Shown: positions 1-5,469, counted from the stretch's first letter. The stretch is 9,983 nucleotides of DNA from UBA1731 sp963626295 (GCA_963626295.1 CAVFWS010000072.1:1-9983), one strand, 5' to 3'. Made by a program: numbers and translations. Notes: generated from the letters alone by a model not told the origin.

Positions 1-56
1 CCTTCGCCGAGGGTAGTGCGGGACTCGCCCGCGCGAGAGTAGGGCGCCGCCGGCTC
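1..56 (+). rRNA. rrf: 5S ribosomal RNA, 3' end (5' part outside the window)
   Basis: The first bases read as the 3' third of a bacterial 5S rRNA. The segment GGTAGTGCGGG at 12-22, the loop ACTCG, the complement CCCGC at 28-32 and GCGAGAGTAGG at 33-43 line up position by position with helix IV/V and loop E of the E. coli molecule. The final GCCGCCGGC at 46-54 would be the 3' strand of helix I, whose 5' strand lies before the window. The gene is cut by the window edge. Its position implies that a 16S-23S-5S operon ends here, reading rightwards. The exact 3' end is uncertain by one or two bases. Confidence 0.9.
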
Positions 57-70
57 TTTTTCTTTTTTCT
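55..70 (+). terminator. T-rich terminator of the rRNA operon
   Basis: Two T runs (57-61 and 63-68), separated by one C, follow directly on the helix I strand of the 5S rRNA. This is the usual arrangement at the end of an rRNA operon, where the terminal 5S stem and the U tract together end transcription. No separate hairpin is visible between the 5S rRNA and the T tract. Confidence 0.6.
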
Positions 71-96
71 CCACTCTGGTGATGGAGTACACCATG

Positions 97-130
97 GTCC
101 AGTCGATTCTTAACGATACGGCTGGACTTT
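97..130 (+). terminator. Stem-loop, possible second rRNA-operon terminator
   Basis: GTCCAGTCG at 97-105 pairs with CGGCTGGAC at 119-127. That gives nine base pairs with one T-G wobble (103/121) and a 13-base loop. It is followed by TTT and a pyrimidine-rich stretch (128-139). The stem lies between the rRNA end and the ACP promoter, so a back-up terminator insulating the ACP gene from rRNA transcription is plausible. The T tract is poor, so an operator or a chance hairpin remains possible. Confidence 0.35.
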
Positions 131-151
131 GCTGTCTCTAGAATGGTCAAC

Positions 152-162
152 TGTGGTATAAT
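152..162 (+). promoter_or_regulatory. Extended -10 promoter of the ACP-ligase unit
   Basis: TATAAT at 157-162 matches the sigma-70 -10 consensus exactly and is preceded by TG plus one base, the extended -10 motif. No good -35 hexamer lies 16-18 bases upstream, which fits an extended -10 promoter. The same 11 bases, TGTGGTATAAT, recur in front of proS. The ATG of the ACP gene begins only 9 bases after the hexamer, so transcription would start about 2-5 bases before the start codon. Confidence 0.6.
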
Positions 163-171
163 TCAAGGCAT

Positions 172-441
172 ATGAGAGACGAGATAGAGAAGAAGTTGAA
201 GGAGATCATCGTGTCGGCGCTTGACCTTGAGGATCTAACCCCGGCCGACATAGAGACCGATGCGCCGCTTTTCGGCGATGGCCTGGGGCTTGATTCCATT
301 GATGCGCTTGAGCTTGGAATGGCAATAAAGAAGGCCTTTGGCGTGAAGTTCTCCTCCAATCCGGCTGACAACAAGAAGATTTTCCATTCGGTGAAGTCGC
401 TGGCCGACTACATTGAAGGCCAAGGGGTTCAATCCGCCTGA
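172..441 (+). CDS. Acyl carrier protein, aryl-polyene/DAR cluster type
   Basis: This 89-residue protein is a phosphopantetheine carrier. The attachment motif GLDSIDALEL lies at residues 39-48, with Ser42 as the predicted 4'-phosphopantetheine site. The acidic helix I (EIEKKLKEII) and the length are normal for an ACP. The wording around the serine (GLGLDSIDALELG, then KKAFGVKF) and the C-terminal IFHSVKSLADYI resemble the ACPs of aryl-polyene and dialkylresorcinol clusters more than housekeeping AcpP. In such clusters the ACP carries the growing acyl chain in the cytoplasm. The start at 172 is fixed by the family N terminus. A short AAGG at 165-168 is too close to the ATG for normal use, which suggests a leaderless or near-leaderless message. 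The ligase gene follows after 15 bases in the same frame. No ketosynthase, reductase or dehydratase is in the window, so the substrate is unknown. Confidence 0.88.
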   Translation: MRDEIEKKLKEIIVSALDLEDLTPADIETDAPLFGDGLGLDSIDALELGMAIKKAFGVKFSSNPADNKKIFHSVKSLADYIEGQGVQSA

Positions 442-456
442 TGGCGGCATTGCCTG

Positions 457-1755
457 ATGATCAGTGCGCTGTTCGCAATCCTCTTCGGCGTTTCGCTTCT
501 CCCAGGGCGAAAGCCGCTTTGCCTACGGTTCGCCGAACGCATCTCCGGCGGGATAATGCCTGATGGGGCGAACGGGTATTGCCGCCGCCTTACGTGGATA
601 TGGTTTCTGGTACTGCTGACTTGTTCGCTGTCAAATGCATGGCTATCTTCCATGCATGGGCGAATCGGCTTTGCCATTGCCTCGATATTCACGCCACTTG
701 TGATTCTCTGCACTTTTGCCATGGAGAAGCGTGTGCGTAGGCGACGCTTTAGCGTGACGTTCCACACAAGCGGCAGCACCTCCACTCCAAAGACGATCGT
801 CAAGACTTTTGAGTCCCTTGCCCGGGAAGTCGCATTCCACAGGGATCGGCTGTCGATTGCCCATGACGTGACTTTCCTTTCCACCGTCGAATGGGGGCAC
901 ATGTACGGCAAGCTCTGGTGTGATATGCTTCCGAAGGCCACCGGATGCAGATGCGATCCGGAGGTGATACTTTCCCCTGAGACGCTGGTATCCAAGATGG
1001 CTGAGGCCAAAAAGGTGTTCCTCGTCACCACCCCGAGTTTCCTGAAGCGCTTCTGCGCATACGCCAACCAGTATGACGTGCCCCGAAATTGCGCTTTCAT
1101 GACCACTTCAGGATCATTGCTTGATGCCGAGACGAGCCGTGCGGCCAGTCGCGTGTTTGGCGTAGCCCCGATGGAGATATTCGGCTCTACGGAGACCGGC
1201 GGCGTCGCGACCCGCGTACAGGATGGCGAGGCTTCGCGCTATGACTGGGAGGTGTTCCCGCCCGTGAAGGTAAGGTCAAGTCCGGATGGTAGGCTTGTCG
1301 TGAGAAGTCCATTCTCGTATGTGAAGGAATACGTAATGGGCGATGGCGTCGAGCTTGCCCCGGATGGTCGCCGCTTCAGGCTTCTTGGCAGGAGGGATCG
1401 AATGGTGAAGGTTGCCGAACAGCGCGTGTCGCTGCCGGAGATGGAGGAACGGATGCGCGGCCTTGACTGCATCGAGGATGCGGCACTGGTCGCGCTTGAT
1501 GGCGAGAAGGGTACGTATCTCGGCGCCGTTGTCGTGGACGCCGACCGTTCGGCACATTGCGGAAATGGAGGCAAGGGGGCGGCAGACCCACAGGCGGCCC
1601 TTGCGCTGAGGAGGCTTCTCCTCCCGATATTCCCCAAGGGTACGGTACCCAAGCGCTATCGCTTCGTGGATGGGCTTCCGCGAAACGCACAGGGCAAGGT
1701 GCTTGCATCGTCCCTGCGGGACTTGTTTGGGGGACTGGCGGGACAGGAGGCATGA
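457..1755 (+). CDS. Fused COG4648-like membrane segment and AMP-dependent acyl ligase (ApeG/ApeH-like)
   Basis: This 432-residue protein has two parts. Residues 1-97 look like the C-terminal half of COG4648 membrane proteins: a hydrophobic start, the stretch YCRRLTWIWF at 41-50, two transmembrane segments at about 46-63 and 69-89, then the basic anchor KRVRRRR at 91-97. Residues 98-432 are an adenylate-forming enzyme core: P-loop TSGSTSTPK (104-112), FGSTETGG (242-249), the hinge region GRRDRMVKV (311-319) and the A10 motif PRNAQGK with the catalytic Lys414. The predicted reaction activates an acyl or aryl acid as its adenylate and loads it onto the ACP encoded just upstream. In aryl-polyene clusters the two parts are usually separate neighbouring genes. 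Here the membrane part has lost its N-terminal half, and the ligase has lost the roughly 100 residues that normally precede the P-loop. No clear ribosome site precedes ATG 457, so translation may be coupled to the ACP stop. The acid substrate cannot be read from the sequence. Confidence 0.8.
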   Translation: MISALFAILFGVSLLPGRKPLCLRFAERISGGIMPDGANGYCRRLTWIWFLVLLTCSLSNAWLSSMHGRIGFAIASIFTPLVILCTFAMEKRVRRRRFSVTFHTSGSTSTPKTIVKTFESLAREVAFHRDRLSIAHDVTFLSTVEWGHMYGKLWCDMLPKATGCRCDPEVILSPETLVSKMAEAKKVFLVTTPSFLKRFCAYANQYDVPRNCAFMTTSGSLLDAETSRAASRVFGVAPMEIFGSTETGGVATRVQDGEASRYDWEVFPPVKVRSSPDGRLVVRSPFSYVKEYVMGDGVELAPDGRRFRLLGRRDRMVKVAEQRVSLPEMEERMRGLDCIEDAALVALDGEKGTYLGAVVVDADRSAHCGNGGKGAADPQAALALRRLLLPIFPKGTVPKRYRFVDGLPRNAQGKVLASSLRDLFGGLAGQEA

Positions 1756-1761
1756 AGTCTG

Positions 1762-1799
1762 GGGGTGGGGTTCCAGGCGAATCCCTCCCCTTGCTTTTT
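1762..1799 (+). terminator. Rho-independent terminator after the ligase gene
   Basis: GGGG at 1762-1765 pairs with CCCC at 1787-1790, and GGG at 1767-1769 pairs with CCC at 1783-1785, with one T-T mismatch between the two blocks. G-T, T-A, T-A and C-G pairs extend the stem to a five-base loop at 1774-1778. The hairpin is followed at once by TTGCTTTTT at 1791-1799. It lies 7 bases after the ligase stop codon and separates that unit from proS. The T tract abuts the proS promoter. Confidence 0.8.
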
Positions 1800-1809
1800 G
1801 TGGTATAAT
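1799..1809 (+). promoter_or_regulatory. Extended -10 promoter of the proS operon
   Basis: TGTGGTATAAT contains a perfect TATAAT at 1804-1809 with an upstream TG. It is identical over 11 bases to the element before the ACP gene. No convincing -35 lies 17 bases upstream, where the terminator hairpin sits. Transcription would start near 1816, giving a leader of about 20 bases that contains the ribosome site GGGAGGG at 1824-1830, 7 bases before ATG 1838. Confidence 0.65.
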
Positions 1810-1837
1810 CTCCGCCATTTCGTGGGAGGGAATCATT

Positions 1838-3559
1838 ATGAAGTGGACCAAAACTTTCATCCAGACACTGAGGGAGAATCCTCAGGATGCGGAGATAGAT
1901 TCGCACAAGCTGCTCATGAGGGCGGGCATTTGCCGCAAGACGGCTTCAGGGCTTTTCACGTTCATGCCGCTCGGCATGCGCACGCTCAAGAAGATAGAGG
2001 CCATCGTCCGCGAGGAGATGGACGCCGCCGGGGCGATCGAGATACTCATGCCGGCGCTCCAGCCTGCGGAGCTGTGGCAGAAGTCGGGGCGCTGGGACAC
2101 GATGGGCGCGAACATGTTCCGGCTCAAGGATCGGGCGGATCATGCGATGGCGATGGGCCCCACCGCCGAAGAGGTGGTCACGGACCTTATGACCAACGCC
2201 ATTTCCTCGTACCGTCAGCTGCCGATAACCGTCTACCAGATCCAGACGAAGTTCCGTGACGAGACGCGCCCGCGCTTCGGCCTCATGCGCTCGAAGGAGT
2301 TCATCATGAAGGACGCCTACAGCTTCGATGCGGATGCCGAAGGGGCGGACAGGAGCTATTGGAACATGTACCGTGCGTACGAGCGCATATTCGCGCGTTG
2401 CGGACTGAAGGCTACGCCCGTGCAGGCGGATGGCGGCGACATGGGCGACAGCATGACGCACGAGTTCCACGCCCTCGCCGATGCGGGCGAGGATGGCATT
2501 GCGTGCTGTCCCGAATGCGGGTATGCGGCGAACCTCGAACGCGCGGAGCGCAAGGTTGGCGGCTCTGCCGGCGCTTCCGCCCCGTCGGCCGCGGTTGAGG
2601 CCGTGCACACTCCGGGAGCCAAGACCATCGATCAGGTCTCCGCGTTCCTGGGCGTCCCCGGATCTTCGTTTGTGAAGTCCCTCGTCTATTCGGCGGACGG
2701 CAAGCCGGTTATGGTGTGCGTGCCTGGCGACCGCGACGTGAACGACGTCAAGGTAAAGCGCTTCCTTGGCGCGAAGAAGGTTGAGCTCGCCGGATATGAC
2801 ATGGTGCTTGCCGCGTCCGGCGCGAATGTCGGATTCGTGGGTCCCGTGAAGCCGGCGGATGCGTCGCTCCGCATAATCGCCGACATCTCGCTCAAGGGGG
2901 CGCACGGCTGCATAGTCGGCGCGAACAGGGATGACTACCACCTGAAGAACGTCGACTTTGACCGCGACGTGGGCATTCCCGAAGAGGGCTTCGCCGACCT
3001 CATCGTGTGCGGCGCGGGCGACGCCTGCCCGAAATGCGGAAGGGCGATGGAGCTCAAGCGCGGCATCGAGGTGGGGCAGGTGTTCAAGCTCGGCACGAAG
3101 TACACGAATGCGTTCCACACCGTCTACAAGGACGAGGAGGCGTCCGAAAGGCTTTGCATCATGGGGTGCTACGGCGTAGGCGTGACCCGCACCCTGCAGG
3201 CCGTGATAGAGCAGAGCCACGACAAGGACGGCATAATCTGGCCGGCGTCGATCTCGCCATACCAGGTGGTCATAGACCTCCTTGATCCGGCAGATGCGGA
3301 GGTCGTGAAGGTTGCCGACGATCTTGAGTCGCAGCTTGAGGCGCGGGGCGTTGATGTTCTGGTCGATGATCGCGCGGATCGTCCGGGCGTGAAGTTCAAG
3401 GATGCCGATCTCATAGGCTTCACCGTGCGAGTGGTGGTGGGCAGGAAGGGCCTTGAGAAGGGCGGCGTCGAGGTCAAGCGCCGCGCAGACGACAAGTCCC
3501 TCATGAAGATCGTGCCGCCGGCCGAGGCGGTAGATGCCGTTGTGGCGGCGCTTGGCTGA
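1838..3559 (+). CDS. proS: Prolyl-tRNA synthetase, bacterial type with editing domain
   Basis: This 573-residue protein charges tRNA-Pro with proline in the cytoplasm and matches the usual bacterial ProRS length. The class II core is clear: motif 2 starts with FRDE at 139-142 and continues RPRFGLMRSKEF, and motif 3 ends in GVGVTR at 446-451. The YbaK-like editing insertion, which removes mischarged alanine, lies at about residues 255-390. A C-terminal anticodon-binding domain follows from about 470, with the typical DLIGFTVRVVVGRKGL segment. Cys223, Cys224 and Cys227 before the insertion and Cys397/Cys400 after it form two CxxC-like pairs that could bind zinc. The reading frame is open further upstream, but the start at 1838 is set by the family N terminus (MKWTKTFIQTLRENP), the ribosome site GGGAGGG 7 bases before it and the promoter position. 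It is the first gene of an operon with the zinc ribbon gene and aroQ. Confidence 0.97.
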   Translation: MKWTKTFIQTLRENPQDAEIDSHKLLMRAGICRKTASGLFTFMPLGMRTLKKIEAIVREEMDAAGAIEILMPALQPAELWQKSGRWDTMGANMFRLKDRADHAMAMGPTAEEVVTDLMTNAISSYRQLPITVYQIQTKFRDETRPRFGLMRSKEFIMKDAYSFDADAEGADRSYWNMYRAYERIFARCGLKATPVQADGGDMGDSMTHEFHALADAGEDGIACCPECGYAANLERAERKVGGSAGASAPSAAVEAVHTPGAKTIDQVSAFLGVPGSSFVKSLVYSADGKPVMVCVPGDRDVNDVKVKRFLGAKKVELAGYDMVLAASGANVGFVGPVKPADASLRIIADISLKGAHGCIVGANRDDYHLKNVDFDRDVGIPEEGFADLIVCGAGDACPKCGRAMELKRGIEVGQVFKLGTKYTNAFHTVYKDEEASERLCIMGCYGVGVTRTLQAVIEQSHDKDGIIWPASISPYQVVIDLLDPADAEVVKVADDLESQLEARGVDVLVDDRADRPGVKFKDADLIGFTVRVVVGRKGLEKGGVEVKRRADDKSLMKIVPPAEAVDAVVAALG

Positions 3560-3574
3560 CGGAGGCCTGTCGCG

Positions 3575-3820
3575 ATGCCTGTATACGTGTACGAGGCCAG
3601 AGGCAAAGGGTGCGTCCGCTGTGCGGAGGGCTTCGAGGTTTCGCAGTCCATAAATGACGCCAGGCTGACGTGCTGCCCCGATTGCGGAGCGCCCGTGGTG
3701 CGCGTAATCCAGGCCCCTGCCCTCGGCCATTCGAAGACAGACCTCAACTATCGGGCGAAGCGCGCGGGATTCCACGCCCTGAAGCGTGTGCAGAAGGGCG
3801 AGTACGAAAAGATCTACTGA
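3575..3820 (+). CDS. Small FmdB-type zinc ribbon protein
   Basis: This 81-residue protein begins MPVYVYEA and has Cys13/Cys16 and Cys34/Cys37, the two CxxC knuckles of the FmdB/CxxC_CxxC_SSSS putative regulatory family. FEVSQSINDARLTCCPDCG (about 20-38) matches the family core closely. The tail (about 45-81) is basic and ends in KRVQKGEYEKIY, with no recognisable domain. Family members bind zinc, but their role is poorly defined; early naming linked one to formamidase gene regulation. A GGAGG ribosome site lies 9 bases before ATG 3575, and the gene starts 15 bases after the proS stop, so it should be co-transcribed with proS and aroQ. A link to translation or ribosome function is only a guess from context. 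Confidence 0.85.
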   Translation: MPVYVYEARGKGCVRCAEGFEVSQSINDARLTCCPDCGAPVVRVIQAPALGHSKTDLNYRAKRAGFHALKRVQKGEYEKIY

Positions 3821-3829
3821 GGTGTCGGA

Positions 3830-4261
3830 ATGAGGATCCTTGTCATCAACGGGCCGAACATCAATATGCTTGGGGTGCGCGAACCTGCGCTTTACGGCAA
3901 CCGTACGTACGAAGACCTCGTGCGTTTCGTCTCGGCGTCGGCGAGGGATGCCGGCGTGGAGGCGGAAGTGTTCCAGTCCAATCACGAGGGCGCGATTGTT
4001 GACCGCATACAGTCCGCCAGGGGCAGCTTCGATGCGCTGGTCGTCAATGCCGCCGCGTACACGCACACGTCGGTCGCCATACTTGACGCGATCAAGGCGG
4101 TCGGGGTCCCTGCGGTTGAGGTGCATCTCACGGATCCGGGGCGACGCGAGAGTTTCCGCCATGTGTCGTATGTGGGAATGGCTTCGGTCGCCACTTTCGC
4201 CGGATTGGGCTTCGGCTCGTATTCCCGCGCAATCCGCTTCCTCGCGGAGAGGCATGGATAG
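3830..4261 (+). CDS. aroQ: 3-dehydroquinate dehydratase, type II
   Basis: This 143-residue cytoplasmic enzyme, normally a dodecamer, catalyses the third step of the shikimate pathway, 3-dehydroquinate to 3-dehydroshikimate by anti elimination. The family signatures are present: NGPNINMLG (7-15), REPALYG with Arg17 and catalytic Tyr22, QSNHEG (49-54), NAAAYTHTS with Asn73 and His79, VEVH with catalytic His99, and FRHVSY with Arg110. Length is normal. One difference is LTD at 100-102, where most members have a Ser-Asn pair after the histidine. The gene starts 9 bases after the zinc ribbon stop, with GAGG overlapping that stop as ribosome site. The stop codon TAG at 4259-4261 merges into a heptad repeat. 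Confidence 0.95.
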   Translation: MRILVINGPNINMLGVREPALYGNRTYEDLVRFVSASARDAGVEAEVFQSNHEGAIVDRIQSARGSFDALVVNAAAYTHTSVAILDAIKAVGVPAVEVHLTDPGRRESFRHVSYVGMASVATFAGLGFGSYSRAIRFLAERHG

Positions 4262-4294
4262 ATGGTAGATGGCAGTTGGCAGATAGGTCGTAGG
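4261..4294 (+). repeat. Degenerate heptad repeat, GATGGTA type
   Basis: Four imperfect seven-base units follow the aroQ stop: GATGGTA (4261-4267), GATGGCA (4268-4274), GTTGGCA (4275-4281) and GATAGGT (4282-4288), with a weaker CGTAGG after them. The first base is the last base of the aroQ stop codon, so the array begins at the gene end. It has no coding potential, and no terminator hairpin was found in it. Confidence 0.6.
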
Positions 4295-4363
4295 AAATGA
4301 CCAAATCTTCTAAATGGCCAAATGCAATCGCAAATCGAAAAATCGCAAATCGCAAATGACAAT
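4295..4363 (+). repeat. AT-rich heptad repeat array, AATCGCA type
   Basis: AAATGACCAAAT (4295-4306) recurs with one change at 4312-4323. A run of seven- to eight-base units follows: AATCGCA, AATCGAAA, AATCGCA, AATCGCA, AATGACA (4326 to 4361). The array fills the gap between aroQ and htpX up to the htpX ribosome site. CCAAATGCAATCGCAAATC at 4318-4336 matches, with one difference, the reverse complement of 9911-9929 at the other end of the window. Composition is far more AT-rich than in the flanking genes. No promoter for htpX could be recognised here. Confidence 0.7.
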
Positions 4364-4384
4364 GTCTCGCATGGAGGTGAATGA

Positions 4385-5287
4385 ATGAAGAGGGTGCTGC
4401 TTTTCGTGCTGGTGAACATGGCTGTGGTATTGACGCTCAGCGTCGTGCTGCACGTAATACTCGCAATCGCGGGGCCGGAGGTCCAGGCCGCCCTGTACAA
4501 GGACGGCATAGACTACTTCACGGTAGGCGTGTTCTCGCTTGTCTTCGGCATGGGAGGCGCTTTCATATCGCTTCTCATGTCGAAGCCGATGGCAAAGTGG
4601 TCTACGGGTGCGCAGGTCGTGGACGGCACGGAGAGCGAAGATGCGCGTTGGCTGGTGGATACGGTCGGCCGCCTTGCGCGAGCGGCGAACGTGAAGATGC
4701 CGGAGGTGGCGATATACGGCGGTGCGCCGAATGCGTTCGCCACAGGCGCGTTCAGGAACAGTGCGCTTGTCGCCGTTTCCGACCAGATACTCGCGAGGAT
4801 GAACCGGCAGGAGCTTGAGGCCGTGCTTGGGCATGAGATGAGCCATGTCGTAAACGGGGACATGGTGACGTTGACGCTTGTGCAGGGCGTGCTCAATGCG
4901 GTGGTGCTTTTCCTGTCGCGCATAATTGCGTACGTCGTGGATAACGCTCTTGGCGAGAAGCGCCGCCGTGGGTCTTCGGGAATGTACTTCATCGTCATGT
5001 ACGTCATGCAGATACTTCTTGGGATCGTCGCCTCCATGATGGTGTGCGCGTATTCGCGCCGTCGGGAATATGCGGCGGATGCGGGAAGCGCAAGGCTGCT
5101 TGGCACGCCTCAGCCGATGATCAACGCGCTGTTGCGCCTTGACCAGCTCGTCTCGGCGCCGCTGCCCGAATCCCTCAGGGCATTCGGCATCAATGACGGC
5201 AAGTCAAAGAAGGTTAGCCTCTTCTCCACGCACCCGTCGATAGAGGATCGCGTCGCCGCGCTTGAGCAGCTGCGTGGTCGGCTGTAG
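4385..5287 (+). CDS. htpX: HtpX membrane zinc metalloprotease
   Basis: This 300-residue M48 family protease of the cytoplasmic membrane takes part in quality control of misfolded membrane proteins. The zinc motif HEMSH lies at 150-154, and the third ligand is expected at Glu228 within SRRREYAADAGSA (224-236). Hydrophobic segments occur at about 4-29, 44-65, 163-184 and 200-222, giving the usual four-helix topology with the active site facing the cytoplasm. FSTHPSIEDR (280-289) is the conserved M48 C-terminal signature. Length is close to that of E. coli HtpX. The start at 4385 has a strong GGAGGTGA (4373-4380) just upstream; an overlapping ATG at 4381 is out of frame. The gene stands behind a repeat-filled gap of 123 bases after aroQ. 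It could be read from the proS promoter or from its own unrecognised one. Confidence 0.95.
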   Translation: MKRVLLFVLVNMAVVLTLSVVLHVILAIAGPEVQAALYKDGIDYFTVGVFSLVFGMGGAFISLLMSKPMAKWSTGAQVVDGTESEDARWLVDTVGRLARAANVKMPEVAIYGGAPNAFATGAFRNSALVAVSDQILARMNRQELEAVLGHEMSHVVNGDMVTLTLVQGVLNAVVLFLSRIIAYVVDNALGEKRRRGSSGMYFIVMYVMQILLGIVASMMVCAYSRRREYAADAGSARLLGTPQPMINALLRLDQLVSAPLPESLRAFGINDGKSKKVSLFSTHPSIEDRVAALEQLRGRL

Positions 5288-5324
5288 CGATTCCCCTTCA
5301 AGATGTCCTCGGTCATGGTCGCCT

Positions 5325-5363
5325 CTGCGCTTCTCGCGCAGTGACGTCGAGTGCAGTTTCTTC
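5325..5363 (+). terminator. Hairpin after htpX, possible terminator
   Basis: CTGCGC (5325-5330) and GCGCAG (5336-5341) form a perfect six-base-pair stem with loop TTCTC. The same left arm could alternatively pair with GTGCAG at 5351-5356 (one G-T wobble), which is followed directly by TTTCTTCT. Either form could end the htpX transcript 40-75 bases after its stop. The T tract is short and interrupted, so confidence is modest. Confidence 0.4.
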
Positions 5364-5390
5364 TACCACGGATCGCGCGGATTTCTTTTG
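5364..5390 (+). repeat. Remnant of an ACCACGGAT-type intergenic repeat
   Basis: The stretch contains CGGAT twice, 9 bases apart (5369-5373 and 5378-5382), within ACCACGGATCGCGCGGATTT. This wording resembles degenerate tandem ACGGAT repeats I recall from intergenic DNA of several environmental phyla. Only one or two units are present, so it may be chance. The rest of the gap from 5288 to 5440 shows no coding potential. Confidence 0.25.
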
Positions 5391-5440
5391 GATGGTTGTG
5401 TTGGACTTGTAGGCAACTATGGAACAGTGGGTATGGAAAA

Positions 5441-5469
5441 TTGACTCAATAAAAAAAAACAGATATAAT
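5441..5469 (+). promoter_or_regulatory. Consensus sigma-70 promoter with A9 spacer tract
   Basis: TTGACT at 5441-5446 and TATAAT at 5464-5469 are separated by exactly 17 bases, close to the ideal housekeeping promoter. The spacer contains nine consecutive A (5451-5459). Transcription should start near 5476, giving a leader of about 27 bases that holds the ribosome site AAAGGA at 5489-5494. The promoter position rules out the in-frame ATG at 5419 and supports 5503 as the start of the downstream gene. Unlike the promoters of the ACP and proS genes, it has a good -35 and no TG extension. Confidence 0.85.

Noticed and set aside
439..441. TGA read as a sense codon, which would make one ACP-ligase protein under an alternative code.
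   Set aside because: TGA also ends proS, the zinc ribbon gene and the hydrolase gene where expected, so the standard bacterial code applies.
1762..1790. The GGGTTCC...GAATCCC hairpin as a tRNA T arm.
   Set aside because: There is no acceptor, D or anticodon arm around it, the loop does not fit the conserved TTCGA pattern, and the T tract that follows fits a terminator.
1670..1837. An N-terminal extension of proS starting at 1670, inside the ligase gene.
   Set aside because: It would overlap the ligase gene in another frame and run through the terminator and promoter. The family N terminus begins at 1838.
1946..4255. A 769-residue open frame on the minus strand opposite proS, the zinc ribbon gene and aroQ.
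   Set aside because: It is antisense to three genes with unmistakable family motifs. Its translation is rich in His, Arg, Ala and Leu without any domain, as expected from GC-biased third positions, and no ribosome site or promoter was seen for it.
4295..4363. A CRISPR array in the AT-rich repeat region.
   Set aside because: The units are 7-8 bases and contiguous, with no spacers of 25-40 bases and no cas genes nearby.
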